The notes under the pieces: generated by a model
The model's input: the letters and a program-made list of their open reading frames with translations, nothing else
The model's database searches: none
Told to the model about the DNA's origin: nothing
Origin: Bacteriovorax sp. MedPE-SWde
GTDB lineage: Bacteria; Bdellovibrionota; Bacteriovoracia; Bacteriovoracales; Bacteriovoracaceae
Direction of reading: 5' to 3'
DNA: 64,000 nt
Assembly (NCBI GenBank): GCA_001874305.1
Contig: MPCU01000013.1
Span: 62,001-126,000 of the forward strand
Position numbers and translations under genes: made by a program
Shown here: piece after piece, positions 11,001 to 18,400 of the stretch
How the letters are laid out: each line of letters begins with the position of its first letter
How positions within the stretch are numbered: the first letter of the stretch is position 1

Positions 11001-11755
11001 ATATTTCCATCACGAAGTTCCTTAAGTGCATCAAACTCTTTATGAGCATTTACAGAAACTTCTGTTCTTTGGATTTTATCTTTTAGTGTTCTTGCCTTCT
11101 CAGCTTTTTCTGCCTGGTTTTGAAGAGACTTAAGATTTTTTTCAATCTCAATAGTTAGATCGTTTAAACGATTAAGGTTTTGTTCAGTGGCCTCGATTTT
11201 TCTCATCGATTCCTTCTTACGAACTTTAAACTTCGTAATACCTGCAACATCTTCAATCATTGTTCTTCTTTCAATAGGCTTTGCCTGAACAAGCCTATTG
11301 ATCTCACCCTGTGCAATAATTGAGTAAGACTTTGCTCCAGCTCCAGTATCCATGAACACTTCTTGGATATCTTTTAATCGAGCTGGTTCACCATTGATTC
11401 TATATTCAGTGTCACCATTTCTATATAATTTACGAGTTAGCTGAATCTCCGATGGACTAGCAACCTTGTTACCAATGTGAATATGTTTTCCATCATTGTT
11501 ATCAAGAACTAAAGTCGCTTCGGCAAATGCACCTGGATTATATTTAGAAGAACCTGCAAAGATAAGGTCCTTCATCGAGTTCCCTCTAAGGTGTTTTGCA
11601 GACTGTTCACCCATTACCCAAAAGAGTGCATCTACAATATTAGATTTTCCACATCCGTTTGGCCCAACGATACCAGTAATACCGTCATCAAAATTAATGA
11701 TTGTTCTATCTTTGAAAGATTTGAACCCCTGAATAACAAGTCTTTTGAGCTGCAT
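8072..11755 (-). CDS. smc: Chromosome segregation protein SMC
   Basis: SMC is the ATPase core of bacterial condensin, which organises and segregates the chromosome. The Walker A motif GPNGCGKSN is at residues 31-39. Two long coiled coils (about 170-480 and 680-1010) flank a hinge domain at about residues 510-660. The C-terminal head holds the signature motif SGGEKAM and the Walker B/D-loop stretch LLDEVDAPLDDANV. The length of 1227 residues is in the usual range. A GGAG lies about 9 bases before the ATG. The gene has its own terminator. The kleisin partners ScpA and ScpB are not in this window. Confidence 0.97.
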   Translation of the reverse strand: MQLKRLVIQGFKSFKDRTIINFDDGITGIVGPNGCGKSNIVDALFWVMGEQSAKHLRGNSMKDLIFAGSSKYNPGAFAEATLVLDNNDGKHIHIGNKVASPSEIQLTRKLYRNGDTEYRINGEPARLKDIQEVFMDTGAGAKSYSIIAQGEINRLVQAKPIERRTMIEDVAGITKFKVRKKESMRKIEATEQNLNRLNDLTIEIEKNLKSLQNQAEKAEKARTLKDKIQRTEVSVNAHKEFDALKELRDGNISLNEKTILLETWTTEKNNLEVSLEEERYLKDEKSECIENLQKERNEVSNKLAAAEERLNSLCNSLTDKEKQAELREKEIEDLKADMLERTEKREALTEEMTSVIESAKEEYDYEAEEERLEDIKSELELKKESLTDIVEEATSKKDEMQKMEQVAFQNNSKLEEYATSLQDLATEIEALEKQYSGVSTEIAKERDAVYAAEKLVTELTEKESDLKTNLEEKSQRDKNSEMELRAKSKEQITVESRLNSLKEVAASLEGAKEGISEFLKNNETDSYNVLGSLVKCDDKYTSAVGSLLGEFFDTLVTTEDDLSLLKDWISKDSSKALEVLLGDKQADLVTEETKERLNVKLGQELLSVSDVVQLPEEYKSRLMPYLNGLFIVEDLDLEKARGISSAINFIGISDISGKRILKNRSKATSLIIKGDEDATQSAVARNNKIEELTASLEVLNAEVSTLEEIVSTSNEELVIAVDSHDQAREALADSKAEYASKKSALDSKLAGMESGNTRLDILNNRRDETSKLRFEILEKEESFMKLKSTLEEELEDLANRIEENTEEYETLRGSYDQDRELLMEKQVEAKTFQQRVNSLEAQVEDIANQLEKQTSRIQTNSELVENLQEEMNNTQEEIETLEVSNSEMAEVLSDKDEVLSMMKDEFSELLLGMQEREETVKTLTKDINKTDKEITEKELRLEQYLVEEEELTRNIFEKYRVDLRETLGRFLEYTEEDYQRLTDVSGMYFMETENGIVEIEKESYEFVRKYGQELKDQSQRLKQYKSEYGRLGEINWQAIEDYDRQKLRHDFLKVQEGELRQSLEDLENAINHIDEKSKERFKVAFEEVDVRFRKVFPIIFGGGEAQLKIVGDIDDAECGVDIIAKPPGKKMQNINLMSGGEKAMTAVSLIFSIFLVKPSPFCLLDEVDAPLDDANVGRFNELLREMSSESQFILITHNKKTMELNDTLYGVTMQEPGVSKALSVQLH

Positions 11756-11935
11756 TAATAAACTCCGTCTTCTCTATAAAAATTAATTCATTGTGTGTTG
11801 TGTGTTAGGCCTTCAATCTACCATTAACAGAAGGGCTTCGTACAATAAAAATTGAAAATGGACAGTTAGAGCCAAACGTAAAAACGACTAGTTAGCGAGC
11901 TCGCAATCTTACAATATATTGCAAGTAGATAGGAC
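11756..11935. other. Intergenic region upstream of smc
   Basis: This 180-base gap should hold the smc promoter and the 3' end of the neighbouring transcript. Two 10-base palindromes stand out at 11895-11904 (GCGAGCTCGC) and 11912-11921 (CAATATATTG). I cannot link either to a known regulator, and I see no convincing ORF. Confidence 0.4.
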
Positions 11936-12352
11936 TTATTTACACTGAAGAGTTGCTTCAAAGATTTTCTTATTCTTAAGGAAATTTCTAACTGATACTT
12001 CAAGTTTTTGAGTGATTCTCCAAAACTTGGCAGTAGTTAGTCTCCCCTTATATTGAGACGACATATTCGTAAGCTTACTCATTTGAGTTGCTTCCCAATA
12101 CTTCGCTGACTGATTATTTGGAGTATCAAGCCACTTGTATACCTGTACGACTTTCGTACCAGATGATTCAACTCTCACTCCTACATATTCTCGGCCTTCT
12201 CTAGTAAAAGCCTTAATCATGCACCCCTTAAAATTCAATGAGTTACAATCGGCTTGAGACAGTATTTCATCGGAAGGGTATATCTTAGCATCATCACATG
12301 TAGCCCATGCAAACACTGGAAGTAGCATCATAAGGAGTATTATTATTTTCAT
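11936..12352 (-). CDS. Secreted protein of unknown function
   Basis: This is a small exported protein of about 138 residues. I chose the ATG at 12352 over the ATG at 12367 because AAGGA lies 3-8 bases before it and the signal peptide MKIIILLMMLLPVFAWA then starts directly. Cleavage after AWA would leave a mature protein beginning TCDD. It has Cys residues near the start, in the middle (CNSLNFKGC) and at the C-terminus, which could form disulfides. I do not recognise the family. It stands alone between smc and the divergent HD-GYP gene. Confidence 0.65.
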   Translation of the reverse strand: MKIIILLMMLLPVFAWATCDDAKIYPSDEILSQADCNSLNFKGCMIKAFTREGREYVGVRVESSGTKVVQVYKWLDTPNNQSAKYWEATQMSKLTNMSSQYKGRLTTAKFWRITQKLEVSVRNFLKNKKIFEATLQCK

Positions 12353-12473
12353 AAATCCTTCATACAAAAATACTCAAGTAATTCCAAGTCCTATTATAGC
12401 ATCATGCATAATATTACTCATAATCTTAAAGAAATTTTAATTAACCAGGCCATATGTCCGATAAGAACTAGGT

Positions 12474-13616
12474 ATGGGAACTCACGCAAATCACGAATTA
12501 AATAGTTATTTCACAGTAGACTTTGGACTTATCCTACAAGGTAAGCCTCTACCGTATTCAATTTACGTAAATTCGTCTAAGCACGAGTCCCGCGACAGGT
12601 TTGTAAAAATTGTTGGTCAAGACGAAGTCCTAAATAGTGACCTCATCGAAGGTTTCAAAAAGTATCATCGTGTCTATGTTCTAGAGACTGAAAGGAACCA
12701 GTACCTAAGAAGTTTAGTTGATGCAACTCACGCACCCGATATCGAGAGAGTTTCAGTTATTAAGGATTCGGCGATAAAATATCTTGATGATATTTTTGAT
12801 CCAAGCAAAGAGTTTAATACAGAGATTTTAGGTGATGCTATAGAAGGTTGCCATGAATCTATGCAGTCAATGGTCGGAGTGATCAAAGACTATGACATCA
12901 ATAATTTAAAAAAATTAATTGGGGATCTTTCTTTTCATGATTTCTATACATATGACCACTCTATAAATGTAAGTATGTATACTGTTATGATTCTTAAGGC
13001 CTATAAGCCACAGTCTAAAAATGAAGACCTCGTTACAGCTGGCTTAGGCGGTCTTCTACACGATCTTGGTAAAATAAAAATTCCCACCGACATATTAAAT
13101 AATACAGGAAAACTTTCAGATGAAGCATTTGATGTAATCAAAACTCATCCGGAGCTAGGTGCAAAACTATTTGATGAATCGGCCCCAGATCTTCCAGGAG
13201 CAGACTCTAGTGCAATAAGAAGAGTGATTTTGGAGCACCATGAAAACTGGGATGGAACTGGTTATCCTAATAAGTTAAAAGAAAAAGAACATCACCTTTT
13301 TTCTCGTGTTTGTTCTATAGCTGATTTCTTTGATGCAATAACTACAAAGCGTTCTTACTCTGATGTAATGTCAATTGAAGATGCACTTGTTGTTATGGAG
13401 AGAACAGCTTCTAAGAAAATTGATCCCGATATCTTTAAATTCTTTGTTGAGAAAGTTTCCAAAGCTGTTCTTAACGGAAAGGCATCAATTGAACTTCCAG
13501 AGGACTTTGATACAGAACGTGCACACAAAGTTCTACCTCTAAGAAAAGTAAAACCTAAGAAAATCAGCAGTGATTTTACAAAGGCCGAAGGTCCAAGCAA
13601 GAAAAAAGCAGCATAA
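12474..13616 (+). CDS. HD-GYP domain c-di-GMP phosphodiesterase
   Basis: HD-GYP proteins hydrolyse cyclic di-GMP. The C-terminal domain (about residues 140-350) is catalytically intact: YDHSINV with His162, HDLGKIKIP with His196-Asp197, and HHENWDGTGYP at 255-265. The N-terminal 120 residues form a separate, unrecognised module instead of a receiver domain, so it is not a classic response regulator. The C-terminal tail is Lys-rich. Only a weak AGG precedes the ATG. With the PilZ protein at 28.4 kb it shows that c-di-GMP signalling operates in this organism. No diguanylate cyclase is in the window. Confidence 0.9.
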   Translation: MGTHANHELNSYFTVDFGLILQGKPLPYSIYVNSSKHESRDRFVKIVGQDEVLNSDLIEGFKKYHRVYVLETERNQYLRSLVDATHAPDIERVSVIKDSAIKYLDDIFDPSKEFNTEILGDAIEGCHESMQSMVGVIKDYDINNLKKLIGDLSFHDFYTYDHSINVSMYTVMILKAYKPQSKNEDLVTAGLGGLLHDLGKIKIPTDILNNTGKLSDEAFDVIKTHPELGAKLFDESAPDLPGADSSAIRRVILEHHENWDGTGYPNKLKEKEHHLFSRVCSIADFFDAITTKRSYSDVMSIEDALVVMERTASKKIDPDIFKFFVEKVSKAVLNGKASIELPEDFDTERAHKVLPLRKVKPKKISSDFTKAEGPSKKKAA

Positions 13617-13713
13617 GTCACTAAAATCACTAACAAAATTTACTTTTAAAATTATCTAGAAACTTTTTTAGACCTCGTCCGTATACTTTTATGACGGAAC
13701 AATTGGAGGTCAA

Positions 13714-14013
13714 TTGAATAAATTAATAATCGTTTCGATAGCTTCTACATTCGCATTAGCTAAAGATGTACACCTTGAAGAATTCAAAAGCAGAACGCTA
13801 ACTTTCATGGATAAGAAGATAGCTATACTCCAAGACGGTAGGTCTTGTATTAATTCTGCTGGGTCAAAGGAAGACCTTAGGTTATGTCGAGAAAAAATAA
13901 AATTTCAAATGCAAAACTTTAGAGCCGAAAGTAAACAGGCCAAAATCGATAAACAAAAAAGGAGACTTGAACAGAAGCAAAAGAAAAATCTCTCAACTAA
14001 TAAGAACGTATAG
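13714..14013 (+). CDS. Small basic exported protein of unknown function, TTG start
   Basis: This protein of about 99 residues has a short hydrophobic N-terminus (MNKLIIVSIASTFALA) that looks like a signal peptide. The rest is charged and helical, ending in a Lys/Gln-rich segment (QKRRLEQKQKKN) that may be coiled coil. It has two Cys in the middle part. The start is TTG at 13714, supported by a strong GGAGG at 13705-13709. I do not recognise a family. It follows the HD-GYP gene by about 100 bases, so co-transcription is possible but not shown. Confidence 0.6.
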   Translation: MNKLIIVSIASTFALAKDVHLEEFKSRTLTFMDKKIAILQDGRSCINSAGSKEDLRLCREKIKFQMQNFRAESKQAKIDKQKRRLEQKQKKNLSTNKNV

Positions 14014-14170
14014 TTAACAACTCCCTCTCTCTACAGGCACAGCGCCAATGTTGTTAATTATCACCCTCTCTCTTGATTAACTTGGTCGAAAGGTTAAACT
14101 TTCGGCCAAGTACCCTCGCTTGTAAAAGTACTCACCCAAATAACTTAGGTACTTAAGTATTTCCAATAGC
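14014..14170 (+). ncRNA. Candidate structured C-rich small RNA or long 3' UTR
   Basis: The stretch after the small basic gene is gene-free but structured. It has three inverted repeats: 14014-14021 with 14050-14057; a 12-pair hairpin 14081-14092 with 14099-14110 (one G-U); and 14126-14131 with 14149-14154. C-rich segments of the type CCCTC recur at 14022-14026, 14064-14068 and 14113-14117, where they lie in loops or linkers. C-rich loops are typical of small RNAs that pair with Shine-Dalgarno sequences. Strand, ends and expression are not known. It could instead be the 3' UTR of the preceding gene. Confidence 0.3.
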
Positions 14171-14276
14171 TTAAATGTCTTCGCTTAGATAAAAATTAAA
14201 AATCGAATGTAAAAATAATTGATAATTACTGTAGGATATTTTTATTATTTTTGTGAAAATTGGGAAGAAAAAAGAA

Positions 14277-14353
14277 TGGTCGGAGCGAGAGGATTTGAAC
14301 CTCCGACCCCTTGCTCCCAAAGCAAGTGCGCTACCAAACTGCGCTACGCTCCG
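14277..14353 (-). tRNA. tRNA-Pro (anticodon TGG)
   Basis: The complement folds into a standard 77-base cloverleaf. The acceptor stem is CGGAGCG with CGCTCCG, the discriminator is A, and the CCA end is encoded. The D arm is GCGC..GCGC, the anticodon stem CTTGC/GCAAG holds the loop TTTGGGA, which gives the TGG anticodon, and the T arm contains GGTTCAAAT. It reads CCN proline codons. Confidence 0.97.
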
Positions 14354-14374
14354 ACATACTTTCTGGTGAATAAA

Positions 14375-14403
14375 TTTATATTGTATCTAATAAGCTTTGG
14401 CAA
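14375..14403 (-). promoter_or_regulatory. Sigma-70-type promoter of tRNA-Pro
   Basis: On the - strand a TTGCCA box (14403-14398) is separated by exactly 17 bases from a TATAAA box (14380-14375). The -10 box lies about 21 bases before the mature tRNA 5' end, a fitting distance for a short leader. Confidence 0.7.
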
Positions 14404-14410
14404 TCATTTT

Positions 14411-14992
14411 CTACTTTCGTTCACTAAAAAACTTTTCAGCATGTAGGCATGCCTTAGCTCTATGAGAATTCTTGTCTTTCCACTCAGGTAGCTCTGCCAA
14501 TGATTTACCATCATGCTCGCCTAAGGGTTCGAAAACAGGGTCATAACCAAAACCAAATTCGCCTTTATATTCGTTTGAAACATTCCCATCGACTCTACCC
14601 TCAAAGAAATAAATTTCATTTTCTCCGAGATAGAAACAAAGAACACATACAAAGTAGGCCTTTCTATTTTCTACACCTTTCATTCGTTCAAGAAGAAGCT
14701 CAGACCTTTCACGACTTTCAAGATTGTCACCACCAAAACGAGCTGTGTGAATTCCAAGTTCCCCAGGTAATGACTCAACAACAAGACCAGAGTCATCAGC
14801 AAGAACAGGAACCTTGAATTTATCAAAGTAGGCTTTTGCTTTTAACAACGCATTCTCATTAAAACTTTCTCCATCTTCAACAACTTCTAATTTCTCAGAA
14901 GCTGCTGATATAGACAGAATATCTTTGTTAAATATTTTAGAGAACTCTTCGGCCTTATGATTATTTCCAGAGGCCAAAATAAACTTATGCAT
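14411..14992 (-). CDS. rdgB: XTP/dITP diphosphatase (RdgB/HAM1)
   Basis: This enzyme removes non-canonical purine nucleotides (dITP, XTP) by hydrolysing them to monophosphates, keeping them out of DNA and RNA. The N-terminal ILASGN(N)HKAEEF, the catalytic region [26 protein letters not shown] and the late FGYDPVFEP motif are diagnostic. The length of 193 residues is normal. The ATG overlaps the end of rph by 8 bases, so the two genes are translationally coupled; rph-rdgB is a common gene pair. Confidence 0.95.
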   Translation of the reverse strand: MHKFILASGNNHKAEEFSKIFNKDILSISAASEKLEVVEDGESFNENALLKAKAYFDKFKVPVLADDSGLVVESLPGELGIHTARFGGDNLESRERSELLLERMKGVENRKAYFVCVLCFYLGENEIYFFEGRVDGNVSNEYKGEFGFGYDPVFEPLGEHDGKSLAELPEWKDKNSHRAKACLHAEKFFSERK

Positions 14993-15695
14993 TTTTTAAG
15001 GCCTCATCTTGTGCCTTAAATACTGACTTTAAAGAGATGTCAGCACATTCAATTAAGGCATCTAGTTGTTCACGACTAAAAGGCATACCTTCAGCAGTTC
15101 CCTGAACTTCAATAAACTTTCCAGACTTAGTCATTACAATATTCATATCTGTTTCACAGCTTGAATCTTCTTCGTAGTTAAGGTCAGCAATAATTAGACC
15201 TTCTTTATCTACACCCACACTAAGTGCCGCGAGAGGTTCTCTAATTGGGCTTTCTTCTAGCACACCCTCTGAAACAAGGTTTTTAAGTGCCATTTCAAGT
15301 GCTACATAAGCTCCAGAAATAGAAGTTGTTCTCGTTCCACCGTCAGCAACTAGAACATCACAATCAACTGTAACCATTCTCTCACCTAGCTTTTCAAGAT
15401 CGACTACAGCTCTTAAGCTTCTTGCAATTAATCTCTGAATCTCTTGAGTTCTACCACCAACTTTACTTCTCTCTCTTCTATTTCGTGAGTGTGTTGAACC
15501 TGGTAGCATTGAATATTCAGCAGTAACCCATCCTTTCCCTTGTCCTTTTAACCATCGAGGAGTGTCTTCTTCTACTGTTGCTGTAATGTGAACTTTAGTA
15601 TTTCCAAATTCAGCAATGACACTTCCAGCTGTATATGGATTAATATTTGTAGTGAATTTAATTTCTCTTGGTGTATCTCTTTTGATCAAAGACAT
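14985..15695 (-). CDS. rph: Ribonuclease PH
   Basis: RNase PH trims tRNA 3' ends phosphorolytically. The protein has the family motifs: an N-terminal [12 protein letters not shown], then [22 protein letters not shown], the [12 protein letters not shown]-like segment (here [19 protein letters not shown]) and [23 protein letters not shown]. The length of 236 residues is standard. It is the first gene of the rph-rdgB pair. Its promoter should lie in the 59-base divergent gap to birA. Confidence 0.96.
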   Translation of the reverse strand: MSLIKRDTPREIKFTTNINPYTAGSVIAEFGNTKVHITATVEEDTPRWLKGQGKGWVTAEYSMLPGSTHSRNRRERSKVGGRTQEIQRLIARSLRAVVDLEKLGERMVTVDCDVLVADGGTRTTSISGAYVALEMALKNLVSEGVLEESPIREPLAALSVGVDKEGLIIADLNYEEDSSCETDMNIVMTKSGKFIEVQGTAEGMPFSREQLDALIECADISLKSVFKAQDEALKNA

Positions 15696-15754
15696 GGACA
15701 GGTCCCCTTTAAGGTTGTTTAATTTGAAACGATAATATCATAAAAAGGTACCCC

Positions 15755-16423
15755 ATGGAACATCTACATTTCAATGAAATAGCTTCAACACAGTCACATT
15801 TAATCGAGTTACTTAATCAGGGCTCAGATACCAAATTAGTGAGTGCTAAAGAACAAACTTCAGGAAGAGGAAGAAGCTCCAACACATGGGATAGTTATGA
15901 AAACTCATTGGCATTCTCATTTATCGCTGAGTCCGCAACTACACCGACCCTAACATCACTTGAGATCGGAGTATTAATTTGTAAGTTTGCAAAAAACTCT
16001 CAATTAAGTTTGAAATGGCCAAATGATATTATTAACTCTGAAGGTCAAAAGTGTGGTGGAATATTAATTCAACTTATCAACAATATACCAGTAATCGGTA
16101 TCGGCCTTAATTGGGGAATATCTAAACATAACGATAGTTATAAAACTCCAAAAGGAAATATTTTTAATGAAGCCATCTCTGAAGATGATTACAAAAATAT
16201 TCCAGGTGATATCTATAAATATATTACAAATAATAGATTAACTGACTCTGAAATAATCACGGAATGGAATCTCTTATGTTCACACAAAGACAAACAAGTT
16301 TCTATAATTGATACAGCTGAAGCTAAAGGAATATTTAAAAAAATAGGCCCCTTTGGAGAAGCCTATTTAGATATAGATGGTAATATTCAAAAGTTTTATG
16401 CGGGATCTTTAATTATCCATTGA
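15755..16423 (+). CDS. birA: Biotin-protein ligase (BirA catalytic type)
   Basis: BirA activates biotin to biotinyl-AMP and attaches it to the lysine of biotin carrier proteins. The GRGR motif of the biotinyl-AMP loop is at residues 37-40, LKWPNDI at about 86-92, and KCGGILIQ follows. At 222 residues it lacks the N-terminal HTH of E. coli BirA, so it should not act as a DNA-binding repressor. Its likely substrate here is the biotinyl carrier protein at 58.9 kb. It is convergent with the response regulator gene and overlaps it by 15 bases. Confidence 0.93.
   Translation: MEHLHFNEIASTQSHLIELLNQGSDTKLVSAKEQTSGRGRSSNTWDSYENSLAFSFIAESATTPTLTSLEIGVLICKFAKNSQLSLKWPNDIINSEGQKCGGILIQLINNIPVIGIGLNWGISKHNDSYKTPKGNIFNEAISEDDYKNIPGDIYKYITNNRLTDSEIITEWNLLCSHKDKQVSIIDTAEAKGIFKKIGPFGEAYLDIDGNIQKFYAGSLIIH
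16337..16368 (-). terminator. Terminator for the leftward response-regulator transcript, inside birA
   Basis: An 8-base-pair stem (16341-16348 with 16361-16368) is followed on the - strand by a run of seven T (complement of 16337-16343, partly in the stem). It lies about 40 bases beyond the response regulator stop and inside the birA coding sequence, so it must satisfy both the RNA hairpin and the BirA protein. Confidence 0.5.
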
Positions 16424-17602
16424 TCTTAGAACTTTTTTGCTAATTTCTTTAAGTTCCTTTTTGATTAAGTTTTCAGCAAGGTCTGGAATTATTTCCCAAA
16501 CAACTTTCTCAACTCTTTCCTTACAGTACTCCTGTACATATTTTTCAACAATTGGTCCAAGGTCTGATCTAAGTTTCTGCTCTAACTCTTCAGGCATAAC
16601 CATACTAACGGTTGCAGTTTCAGGTGAGACAACTTCATCAACTTCTTCTGTACTAAAGTTAACTTCTTCAACTATAGGACTTTCAACTTGAACTTCTTCT
16701 TGCGCCTGCACTACTTCTTCCTGATCAACAATGTCTTCATCAACATCATCAACAGACCAGAATGCATCAATCTCAGCTTCAACTTCCGCCCCACTATCTA
16801 GTTCATCAATAGAAACAGAATCATGAATAACCTCCTCAGGAGTTTGTTCAACATGGTCACCATCGAATGTAGCATCAAATGCACTATCTAGACCTGAATC
16901 AATATCTGCTTCAGAGATAAGGTTTTCTGCAGATAGAAATTTAGAGGCAAAACCAGTTTCTGTCGATTCAACAGGTTGCTCCGAACTAGCTTCTATAACA
17001 GGAGGAAACTCCTCATAATCACTAGTTACATCACTGCCCTTTAAGTTTGGTCCAGAGAATCCCCAACCACCTAACTCTTGTGATAGCTCATTATTATTCT
17101 CAACTGGAGTTTCATCATACTCTTCTACAACTTCAGCTTCTTCATATACTTCTTCTGCCTGTGGAGAATTAATATCCCAACCAGAAATATCATCATCTTC
17201 ATCTGCTTCGAATTCAGTGCTCGCCTCTAAAGCAGAAGCTCCATTTGCGACAAGATCTTCACACTTACTTATAAATTTTTCCGTTTCAAAAGGTTTAACA
17301 ACTTTATCTGAGTAACCTGCTGTTCTGAAATTATCCTCATCAACTGTATCGAAAGTTCCTAGAAGTGCCATAATTGGTACACCTGAAGTTTTACTTCTAA
17401 CTTCACGTCCAAGTTCATAACCTGACTTAGTCTCAGATAAGCTAAAGTCTAATAGAACCAATGATATATCATCAGATAGATTATTCATTAATTCAGCCTC
17501 GTTAAGGCAAGGAATTAAATCGTACTTTCTATTACCGAATGTAATTTTGATAACTTTTTGAATTGTTTGGCTATCATCAGCAACAATGATTTTCGTCGTC
17601 AT
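16409..17602 (-). CDS. Response regulator with acidic linker and conserved C-terminal helical domain
   Basis: The N-terminal receiver domain (about residues 1-120) has Asp9-Asp10, phospho-acceptor Asp52 and the VVKPF lysine. A long acidic, low-complexity linker (about 130-330) follows. The C-terminal 55 residues form an amphipathic helical segment with VEKVVWEIIPDLAENLIKKE, a sequence seen at the end of many deltaproteobacterial receiver proteins and loosely like the PopZ/DUF2497 type multimerisation tail. There is no DNA-binding or enzymatic domain, so it probably works through protein-protein contacts, for instance at a cell pole or motility complex. It lies just downstream of the PP2C/FHA block on the same strand. 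An RNA hairpin overlaps its start (see regulatory entry). Confidence 0.8.
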   Translation of the reverse strand: MTTKIIVADDSQTIQKVIKITFGNRKYDLIPCLNEAELMNNLSDDISLVLLDFSLSETKSGYELGREVRSKTSGVPIMALLGTFDTVDEDNFRTAGYSDKVVKPFETEKFISKCEDLVANGASALEASTEFEADEDDDISGWDINSPQAEEVYEEAEVVEEYDETPVENNNELSQELGGWGFSGPNLKGSDVTSDYEEFPPVIEASSEQPVESTETGFASKFLSAENLISEADIDSGLDSAFDATFDGDHVEQTPEEVIHDSVSIDELDSGAEVEAEIDAFWSVDDVDEDIVDQEEVVQAQEEVQVESPIVEEVNFSTEEVDEVVSPETATVSMVMPEELEQKLRSDLGPIVEKYVQEYCKERVEKVVWEIIPDLAENLIKKELKEISKKVLRSMDN

Positions 17603-17623
17603 AAGTTAGTTTCTCCAACTTAT
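17601..17623 (-). promoter_or_regulatory. Hairpin presenting the ribosome binding site of the response regulator
   Basis: In the mRNA, ATAAGTT (17623-17617) pairs with AACTTAT (17607-17601), a 7-base-pair stem. The Shine-Dalgarno GGAG sits in the 9-base loop, and the A and U of the start codon lie in the 3' arm. This could modulate translation, for example by temperature, but a stem of A-U and few G-C pairs may also be chance. Confidence 0.3.
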
Positions 17624-17659
17624 ATTGTTACGCAAAATAGCCGTCTAATCAACTAAGAA

Positions 17660-18400
17660 TTAAACACTTACGATAATCGCCGATTGATTATCTAAATTTC
17701 CTCTATCATTTGCTTGAACAATTAGCGATCGCACTGATTCATGTTCGTCCACGAGAGATGAGTCTAAACATAAACGTATATCATCAAGCCCTAGACGCGA
17801 GTATATACCATCTGTAAGTAGTATAACTTTATCTCCTGCTGATAAGTTTACCTCCCACACCTTCGGGGAAAGATCGTCATAAAGACCTAGACCACTTAGA
17901 GGGAAAGTTCGGTTTGTTAGATTTTGCTCGATAGATCCAATTGGAGATATGCAATCAGGGGAACTAATAAGAGATACCCTACCATTACGGTACAGAAACG
18001 CTGCACAATTACCAACAGATACAATTGAGAGAATATTCTCAGAAAGCATTGCCACTAAGGATGCCACGCCACCTCTCTCATTCATTTCTCGATTTTTATT
18101 ATCATTAATTAGAGACTCGTGAGCTAAGTGAGTTGCATTAATTAACGCATTTGTTTCCAAGAGATACTTATGGCTATAGTAATAAGGCATAGTCGAATCT
18201 GGGTCTGAAGATACTTTTGCAAAGAAACCTTCAACTTTCTTCTTAGTAAGATCTACTGCTTGGTCTCCAATACCACTTCCACCAAAGCCATCAAATACAG
18301 CGAAGATTCTATTTTCTAAATCAACGAGAATATCATCCTCATTTAAATTCAAGTAAGGACCTTGATGAGTTTTTGCAAAGTAACTTTGAATATCAATCAT
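17660..18400 (-). CDS. PP2C-family protein Ser/Thr phosphatase
   Basis: PP2C phosphatases remove phosphate from Ser/Thr with two metal ions. The metal-binding motif DGFGG is at residues 37-41, a central GGVASLVA and VGNCAAFLYR segment follows, then LLTDGIYSRLG and a C-terminal DNQSAIIV, the place of the usual DN metal ligand. The length of 246 residues is that of stand-alone prokaryotic PP2Cs. Its ATG overlaps the stop of the upstream FHA gene by 4 bases, so it is translationally coupled to it. The natural substrates are phospho-threonine proteins bound by the neighbouring FHA domains. No Hanks-type kinase is encoded in the window. Confidence 0.88.
   Translation of the reverse strand: MIDIQSYFAKTHQGPYLNLNEDDILVDLENRIFAVFDGFGGSGIGDQAVDLTKKKVEGFFAKVSSDPDSTMPYYYSHKYLLETNALINATHLAHESLINDNKNREMNERGGVASLVAMLSENILSIVSVGNCAAFLYRNGRVSLISSPDCISPIGSIEQNLTNRTFPLSGLGLYDDLSPKVWEVNLSAGDKVILLTDGIYSRLGLDDIRLCLDSSLVDEHESVRSLIVQANDRGNLDNQSAIIVSV

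Noticed and set aside
14219-14446. Open frame of 75 codons on the + strand
   Set aside because: It runs through tRNA-Pro on the opposite strand and its promoter; it has no ribosome site and no meaningful protein features.
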